Shown here: piece after piece, positions 62,101 to 64,000 of the stretch | Layout of the letters: each line of letters starts with the position of its first letter | Numbering within the stretch: position 1 is the stretch's first letter | From: CBDDKZ01 sp965230415 | GTDB taxonomy: Bacteria > Bacteroidota > Bacteroidia > Cytophagales > JAAEPT01 | Length of the DNA stretch: 64,000 nt | NCBI GenBank assembly: GCA_965230415.1 | Contig: CBDDKZ010000001.1 | Location: forward strand, 102,715 to 166,714 | Reading direction: 5' to 3' | Translations under genes and position numbers: made by a program | Notes under the pieces: model-generated | The model's database searches: none | Told to the model about the DNA's origin: nothing | Seen by the model: the letters and a program-made list of their open reading frames with translations, nothing else

Positions 62101-64000
62101 CTATTGCAGGTTTACCAATACGAGGACGTATCCATTCTCATCCGAACTCGACAACGCCTTTCCAAGAATTGCACCCCGGGCGCTGTCCCAATCTTTTACT
62201 TTCATAGCCTTACCTAAACTTGCCGAGGTGGTAAGGAAGTCTCCCGGCTCTATTGCCCCGTTTGATTCATCAACTGATACATACACGCGCCCGGCAATAG
62301 CCACTGGCAAGTCTCCAAATGCAATACTTTCGCGCTGACCCATCAACATTCCGGGCTTCACTCCATTTGCACCACTGACGATTCCCACAACCTTCTTATC
62401 ATGCGGCTGACTCGAAATTCTGACTTTTCCGGGATCCTCAGTATCAATGACGACGACGTTTCCCGCTTGTATATTATTGGAATTGTCCGATGTACTGAAA
62501 TATTCAGCAAGATCCGAACCACCAACGATCTCAAGCTCATCCGTTATCACCCGACCGTTGCCCTCGAAGTCCGCATCCAGTTCAATGGTGGTATTTCCTG
62601 CAGCATCCCGCACTTTGATGGCTCCGCCCTGACCCGAGACTTCGTTGGCCTGAATAGATACCATTGTTTGTCCGAGATAGTCATTGAGATTCAGAAAGCC
62701 ACCTATTCCACTACCCCCCTGTGCATCCAGCTCAACTGTCTTGAACCCGAACTCATCGTTCATAATGAGTTCTGCCCCCTGAGATGTGTTCTGGTTACCA
62801 CGGATCATGACCGTGCGTGTACCATCATTATCATACAGATCAATAGTTCCTCCGGAACTCCAGCCGGCGGGATCAAGGTAGATCTTCGCCCCCGGACCCG
62901 CTGTAGGGCCAATACGCACTTCTCCTTCGAAGAACCCTGCAAAAGCATCCGAAGTATTAGCCTTTCCGTAGACTCCGTAGTTATTGGCACCATTGGCCAT
63001 ACCAAATACACCATAGCTGACACCAGTACCTGTACCATTGACCAGGCCATAAACGCCGTATACCGATGAATTTGTCGAGTTTGCCGTGCCGAGGCCGTAG
63101 ACACCATATGCGTTGGAGTTATCCCCTGTAGGTGCAACCGCCTTGCCATAGACAGCGTAGCGCACCCCGGTACCGTTGCTCGCCACTTGTGAATACATGC
63201 CATAGGTGTTAAGTCCACCAGTGTAGGTGTTATTGAAATATCCGTTGAAAGGATTGTCAGTACCACTTACCACGTTCATCCTTGTCAGGAAATTGGGCTG
63301 GGCCCCAACGCCAATCGGTCCTGTTTCATAGTACACGCCAACCGGGCTGTTGTCTTCTGACCACAATCCACCTCCTACAGCACCCATGTCCTTCCAGTTT
63401 GCGCCATCGTGAATAAATGGTTTGTTCAATGTGTTGTCATATACCATAAGGCCTTCTGCGGGACTAGCTATTGCCTCGCGCTGCGTGGTTGTCATGCTCG
63501 GAGGAAGGAAGCCTTTGGTCGTACTGTTGAGTTGTAAAATGGCCGAAGCATCGACGCTTGCCGTATTAACACCCACCCTGCCATCATTGAAGATCGTGAA
63601 GCGATCTCCACTCATATAGAAGCGCAAACTCGAAGATGCCTGGTCGTAGTAATGGTAAGCCCGTACCAGGTTGCCTGTGGCGTATCCATAGAACGGCTTA
63701 CCACCAGATGCATCGGGGCTCTGGACATACATCCCACCCCATCCGGTTGGATTGCTGGATTTCAGAGTGAGGTCTGAAGCACCCAGCAGGAGGTCGGTAT
63801 TCATCCCGAACTTGCCATTGGGTAGTAGATAAAGCTGCTCAGTACCGTCGGTACCGAGAATGAAATCGTTCGAATTTTGATGTTGAAGCAATGCATCCCC
63901 CACCCCGGTCATGATAAGCTGCAATCCGTCTTCGGAAGAACTACCGGTCAGGTTGTTCGAAGCCATGAATGCGGTGTATGCACCAGTATTTTTGTGCAGG
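62101..64000 (-). CDS. fibre-like surface protein with YGVYG repeats, 5' end beyond the window
   Basis: The frame stays open across the right edge (LHKNTGAYTAFMASNNLTGS), so the start is outside and the 621 residues from the first ATG are only the visible part. It has a G-G-M-Y-V, G-K-P-F-Y-G-Y, AYHYYD module also present in the fibre protein at 48115, then VFGMANGANNYGVYGKANT-type repeats, beta-prism strands (GGAIKVRDAAGNTTIELDAD), and a conserved C-terminal domain (VVVIDTEDPGKVRISSQPHD, VVGIVSGANGVKPGMLMG, AIAGRVYVSVDE). This C-terminal domain is widespread in Bacteroidota and cyanobacterial fibre-like proteins, judged from memory. The S8 protease gene follows after six bases. Confidence 0.85.
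   Translation of the reverse strand, partial: LHKNTGAYTAFMASNNLTGSSSEDGLQLIMTGVGDALLQHQNSNDFILGTDGTEQLYLLPNGKFGMNTDLLLGASDLTLKSSNPTGWGGMYVQSPDASGGKPFYGYATGNLVRAYHYYDQASSSLRFYMSGDRFTIFNDGRVGVNTASVDASAILQLNSTTKGFLPPSMTTTQREAIASPAEGLMVYDNTLNKPFIHDGANWKDMGAVGGGLWSEDNSPVGVYYETGPIGVGAQPNFLTRMNVVSGTDNPFNGYFNNTYTGGLNTYGMYSQVASNGTGVRYAVYGKAVAPTGDNSNAYGVYGLGTANSTNSSVYGVYGLVNGTGTGVSYGVFGMANGANNYGVYGKANTSDAFAGFFEGEVRIGPTAGPGAKIYLDPAGWSSGGTIDLYDNDGTRTVMIRGNQNTSQGAELIMNDEFGFKTVELDAQGGSGIGGFLNLNDYLGQTMVSIQANEVSGQGGAIKVRDAAGNTTIELDADFEGNGRVITDELEIVGGSDLAEYFSTSDNSNNIQAGNVVVIDTEDPGKVRISSQPHDKKVVGIVSGANGVKPGMLMGQRESIAFGDLPVAIAGRVYVSVDESNGAIEPGDFLTTSASLGKAMKVKDWDSARGAILGKALSSSDENGYVLVLVNLQ

Overview
The window is Bacteroidota DNA. 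Evidence: many type IX secretion (T9SS) cargo proteins with FPNP-type C-terminal sorting domains, two PorP/SprF-family proteins, OmpA/PD40 proteins, TAnnTTTG-type promoter motifs, short Crp/Fnr regulators, NVGIGT-type fibre proteins and a LytTR system with a Reg_prop/Y_Y_Y sensor. No rRNA, tRNA, CRISPR array or complete insertion sequence was recognised.

The window falls into two parts that do not look like one genome. Bases 1 to about 39,265 are AT-rich (strong A/T third-position bias) and nearly free of frameshifts; their repeat is a 70-bp REP-like element. Bases from about 39,290 to 64,000 have clearly higher GC and C/G-ending codons, carry several other intergenic repeat families, and contain about a dozen frameshifts, nearly all between 39.76 and 45.1 kb. 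The switch falls inside a gene: repeat unit 30 of a giant repeat protein stops mid-unit and the C-terminal part of an unrelated T9SS protein begins in another frame. The simplest reading is a chimeric contig join with a low-quality contig end; a real recombination is less likely.

Left part: a truncated, frameshifted MBL-fold hydrolase; small membrane proteins and a Crp/Fnr regulator; a secreted orphan protein flanked by REP-like repeats; a T9SS beta-helix protein with a CBM6-like module (3.7-6.6 kb); two secreted unknowns; a methyltransferase; a glutamine cyclotransferase next to a Fur-family regulator with a perfect 7-1-7 operator-like palindrome; trhO; a free-standing NUMOD4/HNH endonuclease; a nitrite reductase locus (nirBD) enclosed by two NarL-type kinase/regulator pairs; a class A penicillin-binding protein; and a cell-surface cluster (OmpA-PD40, two PorP/SprF, TPR-PD40) leading to a giant protein with 29 complete ~88-residue tandem units, each with two Cys.

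Right part: mostly secreted or surface proteins: a frameshifted dockerin-like T9SS protein, two PD40 lipoprotein paralogues, a TPR lipoprotein, a BNR-propeller protein with a C-terminal 3-coathanger-like domain beside a fibre protein, a LytS/LytTR two-component pair, a T9SS protein of three ~330-residue repeats, a frameshifted glycerate kinase, a subtilisin-like protease, and a second fibre protein running off the right edge. Gaps between genes hold several families of hairpin-forming repeats.

The most biologically interesting items are the nirBD island with its NarX-like sensor, the PorP/SprF plus giant repeat protein cluster, the paired fibre/protease and fibre/propeller operons, and the palindromic repeat families. 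The chimera call must be settled before linking left and right parts biologically.
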